DNA from: Pseudomonas sp. 14P_8.1_Bac3
GTDB lineage: Bacteria; Pseudomonadota; Gammaproteobacteria; Pseudomonadales; Pseudomonadaceae
Assembly (NCBI RefSeq): GCF_025466085.1
Contig: NZ_JANLOD010000078.1
Location: forward strand, 124,001 to 188,000
DNA length: 64,000 bases
Reading direction: 5' to 3'
The notes below the pieces were generated by a model. It worked only from the letters and a program-made list of their open reading frames with translations, ran no database searches and was not told the DNA's origin. Position numbers and translations under genes: made by a program. Shown one piece after another: positions 10,534 to 18,758 of this stretch. Positions within the stretch are counted from its first letter, which is position 1. Each line of letters begins with the position of its first letter.

Positions 10534-11106
10534 TCAACCCGCCAACAACCAGACCCCGGTCGCCGCCGAAGCCGCCCCCGCCAATCGCACCAATGGCGCG
10601 GCAGCTTGCGGCAACACCCGCACCAGCGCATAACCCGCTGCATGCAACACCGCCGTCGCCGCCACGAACCCGGCGGCATAAGACCACGGGCTGGACATGT
10701 CCGGCAATTCCAGGCCATGCGCAACGCCATGGAACAGCGCAAACAGCGCGGTTGCCGCCACCGCCAGAGTCAATGGCGGACGCACCGCCAGTGCCACCGC
10801 CAGGCCCAACGCCAGCACCGACGCCGCGATCCCGCTTTCCAGCGCCGGCAGGTTCAGTCCTTCAAAACCCAACAACCCGCCGACCAGCATGGTGCCGACA
10901 AACGTGAACGGCAGCGCCCAGCGCGCCGCGCCTTTCTGTTGCGCCGCCCACAGCCCGACCGCCAGCATCGCCAGCAAGTGGTCGAGGCCGCCGATCGGGT
11001 GGCTGATGCCGGCGATCAAGCCGTTGTCGCCGTGACCGGGGTGGGCAAAGGCGATGGCCGGGGTCAGCAGCAGGGCCAGGGCGCCGAGAATGCGTTTGAG
11101 TGTCAT
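10534..11106 (-). CDS. ureJ: HupE/UreJ-family nickel permease
   Basis: A 190-residue inner-membrane protein with a signal-like first helix ending AFAHPGHG and about six hydrophobic segments. Both metal motifs of the family are present: HPIGGLDH (HX5DH) near residues 36-43 and FHGVAHGLE in the second half. HupE/UreJ proteins move Ni2+ into or across the envelope for nickel enzymes. The position as the last gene of ureEFG, 34 bp after ureG, points to nickel supply for urease. An AAGGAAG ribosome site precedes the ATG. Confidence 0.88.
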   Translation of the reverse strand: MTLKRILGALALLLTPAIAFAHPGHGDNGLIAGISHPIGGLDHLLAMLAVGLWAAQQKGAARWALPFTFVGTMLVGGLLGFEGLNLPALESGIAASVLALGLAVALAVRPPLTLAVAATALFALFHGVAHGLELPDMSSPWSYAAGFVAATAVLHAAGYALVRVLPQAAAPLVRLAGAASAATGVWLLAG

Positions 11107-11140
11107 GGAAAAGCTTCCTTGTTGATAAGTGTGAGCGTGA

Positions 11141-11752
11141 TCAGGCCGCGGTCAGCAGGCCCTGGCGTTCGATGAAGGCGATGATCGCTTCCAGCCCCAG
11201 CCCGGTTTTCTGGTTGCTGAACACAAACGGCTTGCCGTTGCGCATGCGCTGGGTGTCGCTGTCCATCATCTCCAGCGACGCGCCCACCAGCGGCGCGAGG
11301 TCAATCTTGTTGATCACCAGCAGGTCGGATTTGCAGATCCCCGGGCCGCCCTTGCGCGGCAGCTTGTCGCCGGCGGAAACGTCGATCACGTAGATCGTCA
11401 GGTCCGACAGCTCCGGGCTGAAGGTTGCCGAGAGGTTGTCGCCACCGGACTCCACCAGGATCAGGTCCAGCCCCGGAAAGCGCCGGTTCAACTGGTCCAC
11501 GGCTTCGAGGTTGATCGAAGCGTCCTCGCGGATCGCCGTGTGCGGGCAGCCGCCGGTTTCCACGCCGATGATCCGCTCCGGCGCGAGGGCCTGGTTGCGC
11601 ACCAGGAAGTCGGCGTCCTCGCGGGTATAGATGTCGTTGGTGACGACCGCCAGGTTGTAGCGATCGCGCAGCGCCAGGCACAAGGCCAGCGTCAGGGCCG
11701 TTTTACCGGAACCGACCGGGCCGCCAATGCCGACGCGCAGAGGTTGTGTCAT
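11141..11752 (-). CDS. ureG: urease accessory GTPase UreG
   Basis: A 203-residue SIMIBI-class GTPase that powers delivery of Ni2+ to apo-urease in the UreD-UreF-UreG complex. The P-loop GGPVGSGKT is at residues 10-18, the metal-binding CPH triad is in GGCPHTAIRED, and ESGGDNLSATF and the NKID guanine motif are visible. Length matches the family (about 204). The ATG at 11752 has GGAG six nt upstream; a TTG four codons earlier would overlap that ribosome site and was rejected. It lies 24 bp after ureF. Confidence 0.96.
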   Translation of the reverse strand: MTQPLRVGIGGPVGSGKTALTLALCLALRDRYNLAVVTNDIYTREDADFLVRNQALAPERIIGVETGGCPHTAIREDASINLEAVDQLNRRFPGLDLILVESGGDNLSATFSPELSDLTIYVIDVSAGDKLPRKGGPGICKSDLLVINKIDLAPLVGASLEMMDSDTQRMRNGKPFVFSNQKTGLGLEAIIAFIERQGLLTAA

Positions 11753-11776
11753 GTGATTCTCCAAAATAAACAGGCC

Positions 11777-12451
11777 CTAGGAACGGAACAGACGGCTGTA
11801 CTGGCGCTCATGCGCCATGCACGCCAGGGACAGGCCGAACGCGGCGCTGCCCGTGTGTTCGGGGTTGATTCGAGTGGCGTCCTGCTGCGCTTGTTGCAGC
11901 AGCGGCACCAGTTCGCTGGTCAGGCGTTGCGCGGCTTGCTGGCCCAGCGGCAGGGTTTTCATCAAGACCGCGAGCTGGTTTTCCAGCCAGCTCCACAGCC
12001 AGGCGGCCAAGGCGTCTTGCGGGCTGATGTGCCAGGCGCGCGCCGCCAGTGCCCAGCCGAGGGCGAGGTGCGGTTCGGGGCGCTGGTCGAGAAACGCTCG
12101 GGCCGAAGCATCCAGTTCCGGCAAGCCGTTGAGCAATTGCTGCAAGGAGTAACCCATCTGCCGGCTCTCCTGATGCAGCTCACGGGTTTCCCGACTGGCG
12201 CGATGCTCTTCACAGCGTTGCAGCAACCCGGCCCAGTCTTCTTCAGCGGCGGCCACGCAATGGGCGAGCAGCAGCGGCGCTTCGAAGCGCGCCAGGTTCA
12301 GCAGCAGTTGGTCGCTGATCCAGCGTCGCGCGCTGCTGGCATCATTGACCCGGCCGCTATCCACCGCCATTTCCAGGCCTTGGGAATAGCTGTAGCCGCC
12401 AATCGGCAGCTGCGGGCTGGCCAGGCGCAACAGCGCCCAGGCCGGATTCAC
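11777..12451 (-). CDS. ureF: urease accessory protein UreF
   Basis: A 224-residue all-alpha chaperone that bridges UreD and UreG during nickel insertion. The N-terminus LLRLASPQLPIGGYSYSQGLE is the hallmark of the family, and length is normal. The start is GTG at 12451, whose last bases overlap the ureE stop (GTGA), indicating translational coupling. Confidence 0.94.
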   Translation of the reverse strand: MNPAWALLRLASPQLPIGGYSYSQGLEMAVDSGRVNDASSARRWISDQLLLNLARFEAPLLLAHCVAAAEEDWAGLLQRCEEHRASRETRELHQESRQMGYSLQQLLNGLPELDASARAFLDQRPEPHLALGWALAARAWHISPQDALAAWLWSWLENQLAVLMKTLPLGQQAAQRLTSELVPLLQQAQQDATRINPEHTGSAAFGLSLACMAHERQYSRLFRS

Positions 12452-12948
12452 AGGCGTACGCCGAACTGGTGGAGTTTCGGCGGGTAATTGAAGTCTTCGT
12501 CGCCGTGCCGCGAATGGTGATGACCACCGCCATAGGCACCGTGCTCAGGCTGGAAAGGCGCTTCGATATTTTCGGTGCGAGCACCGAGTTGTTCGAGCAT
12601 CGCCTTGAGCACGTAATCGTCGAGCAGGCGCAGCCAGCCGTCACCGACTTGCAAGGCAACGTGGCGATTGCCGAGGTGATAGGCCGCGCGGGTCAGTTCG
12701 AAGGCGTTGGCGCAGGTGACGTGCAACAACTGTTCGGGCCGGGCGCAAATGCGGACGATGCGACCGTCTTCCGCCTCCAGGCATTCGCCGTCATACAACG
12801 GCGGTTGGCCGCGCTCCAAAAACAACCCAACGTCTTCGCCCTCGGCACTGAAACAGCGCAAACGGCTTTTGCTCCGGGCTTCGAAGGTCAGGTGCAACTC
12901 GGCGGCCCAGGCGGGTTGAGGGTCGATTCTTCGATGAATCACCAGCAT
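12448..12948 (-). CDS. ureE: urease accessory nickel chaperone UreE
   Basis: A 166-residue metallochaperone that hands Ni2+ to UreG. It begins MLVIHRRIDP, carries the conserved NRHVALQ segment containing the metal histidine at the dimer interface, and ends with a modest His-rich tail (GGGHHHSRHGDED). The ATG at 12948 fits both a GGAAG ribosome site and the sigma-54 start predicted about 26 nt upstream; longer in-frame starts would lie upstream of that promoter. It is the first gene of ureE-ureF-ureG-ureJ. Confidence 0.95.
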   Translation of the reverse strand: MLVIHRRIDPQPAWAAELHLTFEARSKSRLRCFSAEGEDVGLFLERGQPPLYDGECLEAEDGRIVRICARPEQLLHVTCANAFELTRAAYHLGNRHVALQVGDGWLRLLDDYVLKAMLEQLGARTENIEAPFQPEHGAYGGGHHHSRHGDEDFNYPPKLHQFGVRL

Positions 12949-12984
12949 CGGAAAGCTTCCAGCAGTGGACGTTGCTGAGGTTAG

Positions 12985-13000
12985 AGCAAGGGGCTTGCCA
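12985..13000 (-). promoter_or_regulatory. sigma-54 promoter of ureEFGJ
   Basis: On the minus strand the sequence reads TGGCAAGCCCCTTGCT, one mismatch from TGGCAC-N5-TTGCT, with the invariant GG and GC 10 nt apart. Transcription would start near 12974, just ahead of ureE. Confidence 0.72.
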
Positions 13001-13056
13001 ATCGCGGCGAAGTGTAGGAAATGCCTGTCGGAATGAGGCTGGTGTTTCGAGTTGTT

Positions 13057-13101
13057 GCGGCAATTTGGTGCGCGGAGTAGACGTGCGCACCAAATGACGG
13101 C
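13057..13101. promoter_or_regulatory. paired NtrC-like half-perfect sites upstream of ureE
   Basis: Two 15-mers of the GCAC-N7-GTGC type lie 30 bp apart: GCGGCAATTTGGTGC (13057-13071) and GCACCAAATGACGGC (13087-13101). Each has one perfect half. Together they create a perfect 11-bp inverted repeat, ATTTGGTGCGC at 13063-13073 and its complement at 13085-13095. They sit 57-115 bp upstream of the sigma-54 element, as expected for NtrC enhancer sites. Confidence 0.6.
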
Positions 13102-13130
13102 GCTGAGCGTGCTCCAGATTGGTTGCGCTT

Positions 13131-13221
13131 CTATAGGGCTGGTTTGCTGGTGATAGCGGTCGGGCAGTGGAATCTTTATCGAATGGCAGGACGCCATCGC
13201 CAGCAAGCTGGCTCCTACAGG
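13131..13221. repeat. degenerate REPIN, ATCGCCAGCAAGCTGGCTCC class
   Basis: A clean arm at 13195-13221 faces a decayed inverse arm at 13131-13159 (CTATAGGGCTGGTTTGCTGG). It separates the ureE control region from the 3' end of desT. Confidence 0.75.
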
Positions 13222-13248
13222 GGATCGGGGGTGTTTATATAAGCGGGG

Positions 13249-13881
13249 TTATTCGGTGCTGCCCAGGCCTTGCCAGTGCTTGAGGCCGATAAAGATGAAT
13301 CGCAGCTGCTGGGTAATCTTCGCCTGCGGGGTCAGATGCTCAGGCAGCGCTTCGGCGGGCGGGTCGATGATGTCGGGCAGGGTGGCGAACACGCTTTTGA
13401 CGATCAGGTCGGCCATGACGTTCAGGCCGTCGATGTCGAGGTGTTGCAGTTTTGGCATCAGCGACAAGTCGGACGCCAGGTCCGAGCTGATGTCTTCGCG
13501 CAAGCGGCCAATGGCCAGGCGCACCGGCAGCGATCCGCCGTACTGTTCGCGGGCGAGAAAGAGGAATTGCGAGCGCTTGGCCGACACCACATCAAGAAAA
13601 ATCCGCACCGAGGCGTCGATGATGCCGCCCATCACGAATTCGTTGTGGCGCACCAGGCGGATGGTTTCGCGGAAGGTCTGGCCGACTTCACTGACCAGCA
13701 CCAGGCCCAGTTCATCCATGTCGGCGAAATGCCGGTAGAAACCGGTGGGAACGATCCCGGCGGTCTTCGCCACTTCGCGCAGACTCAGGCTGCCGAATCC
13801 TCGGCCGCATTCCATCAAATGGCGAGCAGCGTCCATCAAGGCATTGCGGGTTTGTTGTTTCTGTTCGGCGCGGGGCAGCAT
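13249..13881 (-). CDS. desT: TetR-family regulator of unsaturated fatty acid synthesis, DesT
   Basis: A 210-residue TetR/FabR-type regulator. The HTH is SLSLREVAKTAGIVPTGFYR near residues 30-50, preceded by MLPRAEQKQQTR. The sequence is of the DesT type: in P. aeruginosa, DesT senses the ratio of saturated to unsaturated acyl-CoA and controls the desCB desaturase operon and fabAB. It is also next to ureE in P. aeruginosa, which supports the name. The expected divergent desCB genes are not here; the next gene upstream is an unrelated minus-strand gene. ATG 13881 gives the family length; an upstream start at 13917 adds 12 residues. Confidence 0.85.
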   Translation of the reverse strand: MLPRAEQKQQTRNALMDAARHLMECGRGFGSLSLREVAKTAGIVPTGFYRHFADMDELGLVLVSEVGQTFRETIRLVRHNEFVMGGIIDASVRIFLDVVSAKRSQFLFLAREQYGGSLPVRLAIGRLREDISSDLASDLSLMPKLQHLDIDGLNVMADLIVKSVFATLPDIIDPPAEALPEHLTPQAKITQQLRFIFIGLKHWQGLGSTE

Positions 13882-14002
13882 CGCAAGGGTGTTTTTCTGG
13901 ACAGGACAGCGGCGCACTCTAGCAAATCGGCTTTGCCGGCGTCGAACGACTATTGAGGGAGGGAGCAGCGGGAGGGGGGACTTCTATGGCTTCTGGAAAA
14001 TC

Positions 14003-14033
14003 AAAAGCCCAATCCGGGGATTGGGCTTTTTTT
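14003..14033. terminator. bidirectional intrinsic terminator
   Basis: A perfect 11-bp stem, AAAAGCCCAAT with its complement, surrounds a 6-nt loop; T tracts follow in both directions. It starts 17 nt beyond the stop of the minus-strand tandem-repeat gene and insulates desT from it. Confidence 0.88.
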
Positions 14034-14049
14034 CAGGGCGGCCATGGGC

Positions 14050-14520
14050 TTAGCTCAGAGCGCTGTTGCGTTCGATGACGCGGTCACCACCACCTTCAGC
14101 CAGGGTTTGGCCTTGTGGAGTGCGATCGGAACCGTCGGAGGCCAGGGTTTGGCCTTGTGGAGTGCGATCGGAACCGTCGGAGGCCAGGGTTTGGCCTTGT
14201 GGAGTGCGATCGGAACCGTCGGAGGCCAGGGTTTGACCTTGTGGGGTGCGATCGGAACCGTCCGCAGCCAGGGTTTGACCTTGTGGCGTGCGATCAGAAC
14301 CGTCCTGGGTGATCAGGCCTTTCTCTTTCAGGCGATCGTTACCGCCTTCGGCCAGTGTCTGGCCTTGTGGCGTGCGATCCGAACCATCAGCAGCCACGGT
14401 TTGGCTGAACACCGAGTGGTTCGATTTGACTTGCGGGGTGGCCTGGTCTGCAGCTGGCAGAGCGAAAGCGGTGCTGGCCAGCATGGAGAGGGTAAGGCTA
14501 AGCATTAATTGGCGTTTCAT
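14050..14520 (-). CDS. small secreted protein with tandem DGSDRTPQGQTLA repeats
   Basis: A 156-residue protein with a clear signal peptide (MKRQLMLSLTLSMLASTAFA) followed by a mature region that is almost entirely repeats. Six copies of DGSDRTPQGQTLA-type units are spaced every 14 residues, with one degenerate unit (EGGNDRLKEKGLI) after the first and a degenerate closing unit (EGGGDRVIERN). Related short repeat proteins with xGGxDRV units are common in Pseudomonas but have no known function. The mature protein is polar, has no cysteine and looks extended. ATG 14520 is preceded by GGAG at a long spacing. It is a single-gene unit ending in the strong terminator. Confidence 0.75.
   Translation of the reverse strand: MKRQLMLSLTLSMLASTAFALPAADQATPQVKSNHSVFSQTVAADGSDRTPQGQTLAEGGNDRLKEKGLITQDGSDRTPQGQTLAADGSDRTPQGQTLASDGSDRTPQGQTLASDGSDRTPQGQTLASDGSDRTPQGQTLAEGGGDRVIERNSALS
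14099..14392. repeat. in-frame tandem array with 42-bp period
   Basis: Units begin at 14099, 14141, 14183, 14225, 14267, 14309 (degenerate) and 14351, always 42 bp apart. The first four are nearly identical in DNA, including synonymous positions, so they are recently duplicated or homogenised. Confidence 0.93.
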
Positions 14521-14905
14521 GATTGGGTGCTCCGTAGGAGGGCGATAAAGTGGGTACGAGGTCAATGCTACTCTCGATAAGTCGATATAAAAGTTCATAA
14601 ACGCAATGGTAATAATCAACGGAATTGATTGTTCGATGCGAAGGCTCTAGACCGGGCCTTTCCGGCGGACGTTTTCGCACTGAAGTGGGTATTTTCGACT
14701 CACTCGCGCCGCGCAAAAGTGCGGGGTCGGTAACGTCGAATGCGAGAGCAGGGTGTCCCCGACCGATTATTTGAACGTTAAGCGGTATTTCGGTTAAACC
14801 TGCGCGCGGTTTTTCAGTCGTAGTTTTCATGGCAGGCCGTTTGGCCTAACGTTTCACACGTGCGTCGCAGTCAGGGCGCTCAGTCGTATTCAGGAGCCCT
14901 GTGCA
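14521..14905. other. 385-bp gene-free region between divergent genes
   Basis: This is the shared upstream region of the minus-strand repeat protein and the plus-strand AsmA-like gene. It holds an A/T-rich stretch at 14570-14630 likely to include the minus-strand promoter, and a short palindrome AGGCCGTTTGGCCT near 14833. No convincing conserved element was found. Confidence 0.5.
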
Positions 14906-16981
14906 ATGACGCGCACCCCGAAAATTTTTGCCTGGACCTTCGCCAGTCTGGTTGTCCTGCTGGCGATTCTGGTTCTGATCATCGTGTTCTTCGATTGGAA
15001 CCGGATCAAACCGACCATCAATGAAAAAGTATCCGCAGAGCTGCACCGACCGTTTGCCATCAATGGCAACCTCGCGGTGGTCTGGCGCCGCGAGCTCGAT
15101 GAGGGCGGCTGGCGCTCGTGGGTGCCATGGCCGCATGTGGTGGCGGAGGACCTGAGCCTCGGTAACCCGGATTGGTCGAAGCAGCCGCAGATGGTCACGC
15201 TCAAACGCGTCGAACTGCGTATTTCGCCGCTGGCTTTGCTGGCGCAACGGGTGACGATCCCGCGTATTGACCTGACCGAGCCGAATGCCGACCTCCAGCG
15301 CCTGGCCGATGGCCGGGCGAACTGGACGTTCAAGTTCGATCCGAAAGACCCGAATGCGGAGCCTTCGAACTGGGTCGTGGACATCGGTGCCATAGGTTTC
15401 GACAAGGGCCACGTCACCCTTGACGACCAGACCCTGAAAACCCAGCTCGACCTGATCATCGACCCGTTGGGCAAACCGATCCCCTTCACCGACATCGTCG
15501 GCGACAAAGCGGCGAAGGCCGCGCAGGAAAAGGGCGCCGCACCGCAGGACTACGCGTTCGCGCTGAAGGTCAAAGGCCAGTACCACGGCCAGAAACTCGC
15601 CGGAGACGGCAAGATCGGCGGCCTGTTGGCCTTGCAGGATGCCACTCGACCGTTCCCGTTGCAGGCCCAGGCCAGGATTGCCGACACCAGCGTCGAACTG
15701 GCCGGCACGCTCACCGATCCGCTCAACCTCGGCGCACTGGACCTGCGCCTGAAACTGGCCGGCAGCAGCCTCGGCAATCTTTACCCGCTGACTGGCGTGA
15801 CCCTGCCGGACACTCCACCCTACGCCACCGACGGCCACTTGATCGCCAAGCTGCATGAAGCCGGCGGTGCGGTGTTCCGCTATGAAGCGTTCAACGGCAA
15901 GATCGGCGACAGCGACATACATGGCAGCCTGGCCTACGTCGCCAGCCAGCCGCGGCCGAAACTCAGTGGCGAGCTGGTCTCCAACCAACTGCTGTTCGCC
16001 GACCTCGCGCCGCTGATTGGCGCTGACTCCAACGCCAAGCAAAAGGCTCGGGGCGGCGAAAGCAAGCAGCCGACGGACAAGGTGTTGCCGGTCGAAGAGT
16101 TCAAGACCGAGCGCTGGCGTGACATGGACGCGGACGTCGAATTCACCGGCAAGCGCATTGTCCACAGCGAAAAACTGCCGTTCACCGATCTCTACACGCA
16201 TGTGGTGCTGACCGATGGCTCACTGAGCCTTGAGCCGCTGCGCTTTGGCGTGGCTGGCGGCAAGCTGGATGCGCAGATTCGCCTGAACGGGCGAACCGAA
16301 CCGCTGGAAGGCAATGCCAAACTCACCGCGCGCGGGTTCAAGCTCAAGCAGCTGTTCCCGACGTTCGAACCGATGAAGACCAGTTTCGGCGAACTCAATG
16401 GCGACGCCGACATCAGCGGTCGCGGCAATTCGGTGGCGACCCTGCTGGGCACGGCCAACGGCAACCTGAAAATGCTGATCAATGACGGTGCGATCAGTCG
16501 CGAGCTGATGGAACTGGCCGGCCTCAATGTGGGCAACTACGTGGTCGGCAAGATCTTTGGCGACAAGGAAGTGAAGATCAACTGCGCCGCGGCCGACTTC
16601 GACATCAAGACCGGTCTGGCGGCCACCCGGTTGTTTGTCTTCGATACCGAGAACGCCATCATCTACATCGATGGCACGGCGAACATGGCGACCGAGCAAC
16701 TGGACCTTACGGTCACCCCGGAATCCAAAGGCTGGCGTTTGATCTCGCTGCGCTCGCCCCTATACGTGCGGGGCAAGTTCATCAAGCCCGATGCCGGCGT
16801 GAAGGCCGTGCCGCTGATGTTGCGCGGCGCAGGCATGGTGGCGTTGGGCGTGATCGCGGCGCCGGCGGCGGGGTTGCTGGCGTTGGTGGCGCCGAGTGGC
16901 GGTGAGCCGAACCAGTGTGCACCGCTGTTGCAGCAGATGAAGGCGGGGAAGGCGCCGGTGACCGTCAAGCCCACAAAATAA
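14906..16981 (+). CDS. AsmA-family inner-membrane-anchored protein
   Basis: A 691-residue protein with one N-terminal membrane helix (about residues 9-30, VVLLAILVLIIVFF) and a long periplasmic region. The start of the mature part, DWNRIKPTINEKVSAELHRP, is the typical AsmA opening, and the C-terminal AsmA2-like part contains the recurrent GNAKLTARGFKLKQLFP and STLLG-type strands. AsmA-like proteins are beta-rich bridge proteins linked to phospholipid movement between the two membranes. An AGGAG lies 9 nt before the start. The gene appears monocistronic. Confidence 0.85.
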   Translation: MTRTPKIFAWTFASLVVLLAILVLIIVFFDWNRIKPTINEKVSAELHRPFAINGNLAVVWRRELDEGGWRSWVPWPHVVAEDLSLGNPDWSKQPQMVTLKRVELRISPLALLAQRVTIPRIDLTEPNADLQRLADGRANWTFKFDPKDPNAEPSNWVVDIGAIGFDKGHVTLDDQTLKTQLDLIIDPLGKPIPFTDIVGDKAAKAAQEKGAAPQDYAFALKVKGQYHGQKLAGDGKIGGLLALQDATRPFPLQAQARIADTSVELAGTLTDPLNLGALDLRLKLAGSSLGNLYPLTGVTLPDTPPYATDGHLIAKLHEAGGAVFRYEAFNGKIGDSDIHGSLAYVASQPRPKLSGELVSNQLLFADLAPLIGADSNAKQKARGGESKQPTDKVLPVEEFKTERWRDMDADVEFTGKRIVHSEKLPFTDLYTHVVLTDGSLSLEPLRFGVAGGKLDAQIRLNGRTEPLEGNAKLTARGFKLKQLFPTFEPMKTSFGELNGDADISGRGNSVATLLGTANGNLKMLINDGAISRELMELAGLNVGNYVVGKIFGDKEVKINCAAADFDIKTGLAATRLFVFDTENAIIYIDGTANMATEQLDLTVTPESKGWRLISLRSPLYVRGKFIKPDAGVKAVPLMLRGAGMVALGVIAAPAAGLLALVAPSGGEPNQCAPLLQQMKAGKAPVTVKPTK

Positions 16982-16992
16982 CGGGGCGCCCA

Positions 16993-17055
16993 ATCGCGAG
17001 CAGGCTCGCTCCCACAAGGATTGAATCGAAACTGTGGGGGCGAGCCTGCTCGCGA
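16993..17055. repeat. REPIN, ATCGCGAGCAGGCTCGCTCC class
   Basis: Arms at 16993-17016 and 17033-17055 are inverse complements with a 16-nt loop. It lies between convergent genes. Confidence 0.9.
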
Positions 17056-17072
17056 AAGCGCTCGGTCAGGTA

Positions 17073-17603
17073 TTACAGGTCTTTCAGAATGTCGGCCATA
17101 TCATCCGCGTGCTCTTCTTCCTGAGCCAGGATGTCTTCGAAGATGCGCCGGGTGGTCGGGTCTTTTTCGCCGATGTACTGAATGATCTCGCGGTAGCTGT
17201 CGATGGCGATTCGCTCGGCGACCAGGTCTTCGTAGACCATTTCTTTAAGCGAATTACCGGCCACGTATTGCGCATGGGAGTTCTTCGACAGCAGGTCCGG
17301 ATTGAATTCCGGCTCGCCGCCCAGTTGCACGATGCGCTCGGCCAGGCGGTCGGCGTGTTCGCCTTCCTGTTTGGCGTGTTCGAGGAATTCGTCCGCCGCG
17401 ACGTGGGCTTTCAGGCCGTTGGCCATGAAGTAGTGACGTTTATAGCGCAACACGCAGACCAGTTCAGTGGCCAACGATTCGTTGAGCAGACGCAGCACTT
17501 CGTCAATATCGGCGCTGTAGCTTTCGGTTACTGCGCCATTTTCGACGTTCTGGCGGGCACGGGCGCGAAGGGTTGTTACATCAGACAAATGCATGTCACT
17601 CAT
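17073..17603 (-). CDS. ferritin-like / bacterioferritin-family protein
   Basis: A 176-residue four-helix ferritin-like protein. Ferroxidase-type residues are visible: E in NESLATELVCVLRYKRHY, ExxH in EHAKQEGEHADRL, E in DLVAERIAIDSYREI and ExxxH in DILAQEEEHADDM. The family stores or detoxifies iron, or protects DNA like Dps. It resembles the bacterioferritin-type protein found between desT and the urease genes in P. aeruginosa (from memory). The expected haem-ligand methionine of true bacterioferritin was not identified. ATG 17603 has AGGAG six nt upstream. Confidence 0.8.
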   Translation of the reverse strand: MSDMHLSDVTTLRARARQNVENGAVTESYSADIDEVLRLLNESLATELVCVLRYKRHYFMANGLKAHVAADEFLEHAKQEGEHADRLAERIVQLGGEPEFNPDLLSKNSHAQYVAGNSLKEMVYEDLVAERIAIDSYREIIQYIGEKDPTTRRIFEDILAQEEEHADDMADILKDL

Positions 17604-17849
17604 CTCGTTCTCCTGGAGGCTAATCCGGTTTTGCGTCACTTTCTACGGAAGCGATCGCTACTTAGGTGGGAGTCACGGGAAGCGGGAAAAGTTTGATGCA
17701 ATTTGCCAATGGCAATCGCCGACGGCGTGCACTGACACTACCGGGAATTTCCTAGACGAGTCGTCGAGTTGTCATTTTTGATGCCGATGCTTGGCTGATG
17801 TCTTGCATCCAGCCTGGCGTCACCTCACCGATCACAAGGATGTCCGCCC

Positions 17850-18740
17850 ATGTCGCAAGGTTCCGCCACGCGTTATCCGTTGGTGCTGGTCCCGGGAATG
17901 CTCGGGTTTATCCGTCTGGTGCTCTATCCGTACTGGTACGGAATCGTGGCGGCGTTGCGCCGGGGTGGTGCGACGGTGATCCCGGTGCAGGTGTCGCCGC
18001 TGCATTCGACCGAAGTACGCGGCGAGCAGTTGTTGGCGCGGATCGACGAGATTCTGCGAGAAACCGGGGCGCAGAAGGTCAACCTGATCGGTCACAGCCA
18101 GGGCTCGCTGACGGCTCGTTACGCGGCGGCGAAACGCCCGGACCGCGTGGCGTCGGTCACGTCGGTGGCCGGGCCGAATCATGGCTCGGAGCTGGCGGAT
18201 TATCTGCACACGCATTACCCGGCGGACAGCGCCAAAGGCCGGCTGCTCGCGTTTTTACTGCGGATGATCGGCGCCCTCATGAGCCTGCTCGAAACCGGTT
18301 ACCGCGGGCCGAAATTGCCGGTGGACATCCACGCTTCCCATGAGTCCCTGACGACCGCTGGGGTGGCGCTATTCAATCAACGCTATCCACAGGGCTTGCC
18401 AGAGACCTGGGGCGGGCATGGACCGGAGGAGGTCAATGGCGTGCGCTATTACTCGTGGTCCGGGACCTTGCAGCCGGGCAAGACCGATCGCGGGCGCAAC
18501 CTGTTTGACGGGACCAACCGCAGTTGCCGGTTGTTTGCCCGGACTTTCGTGCGCGAATCCGGGCATTGCGACGGGATGGTCGGGCGCTACAGCTCGCATC
18601 TGGGGACGGTGATTGGCGATGAGTATCCGCTGGATCATTTCGACATCGTCAATCAGTCGCTGGGGTTGGTGGGGAAGGGCGCGGAGCCGATCCGGTTGTT
18701 TGTCGAGCATGCGGCGCGGTTGAAGGCGGCGGGGGTTTAG
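17850..18740 (+). CDS. triacylglycerol lipase, family I.1 (without recognisable signal peptide)
   Basis: A 296-residue alpha/beta-hydrolase matching the mature part of Pseudomonas family I.1 lipases from YPLVLVPGMLGF onward. The nucleophile is S83 in GHSQG, the acid D241 in CDGMVG and the base H263 in DHFDIVNQ; D265 fits the calcium ligand. Unlike P. aeruginosa LipA, only seven residues precede the core and there is no export signal. The cysteines (C226 and C240) are placed differently from the LipA disulfide pair, and no lipase-specific foldase gene is adjacent. It is therefore probably cytoplasmic, or exported by an unseen route. It ends 18 bp before a convergent gene. Confidence 0.85.
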   Translation: MSQGSATRYPLVLVPGMLGFIRLVLYPYWYGIVAALRRGGATVIPVQVSPLHSTEVRGEQLLARIDEILRETGAQKVNLIGHSQGSLTARYAAAKRPDRVASVTSVAGPNHGSELADYLHTHYPADSAKGRLLAFLLRMIGALMSLLETGYRGPKLPVDIHASHESLTTAGVALFNQRYPQGLPETWGGHGPEEVNGVRYYSWSGTLQPGKTDRGRNLFDGTNRSCRLFARTFVRESGHCDGMVGRYSSHLGTVIGDEYPLDHFDIVNQSLGLVGKGAEPIRLFVEHAARLKAAGV

Positions 18741-18758
18741 CCGCCAGACCGCGTCCGC

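Noticed and set aside
14099..14392. CRISPR-like array
   Set aside because: The 42-bp units are contiguous, in frame and without unique spacers; they are protein-coding repeats.
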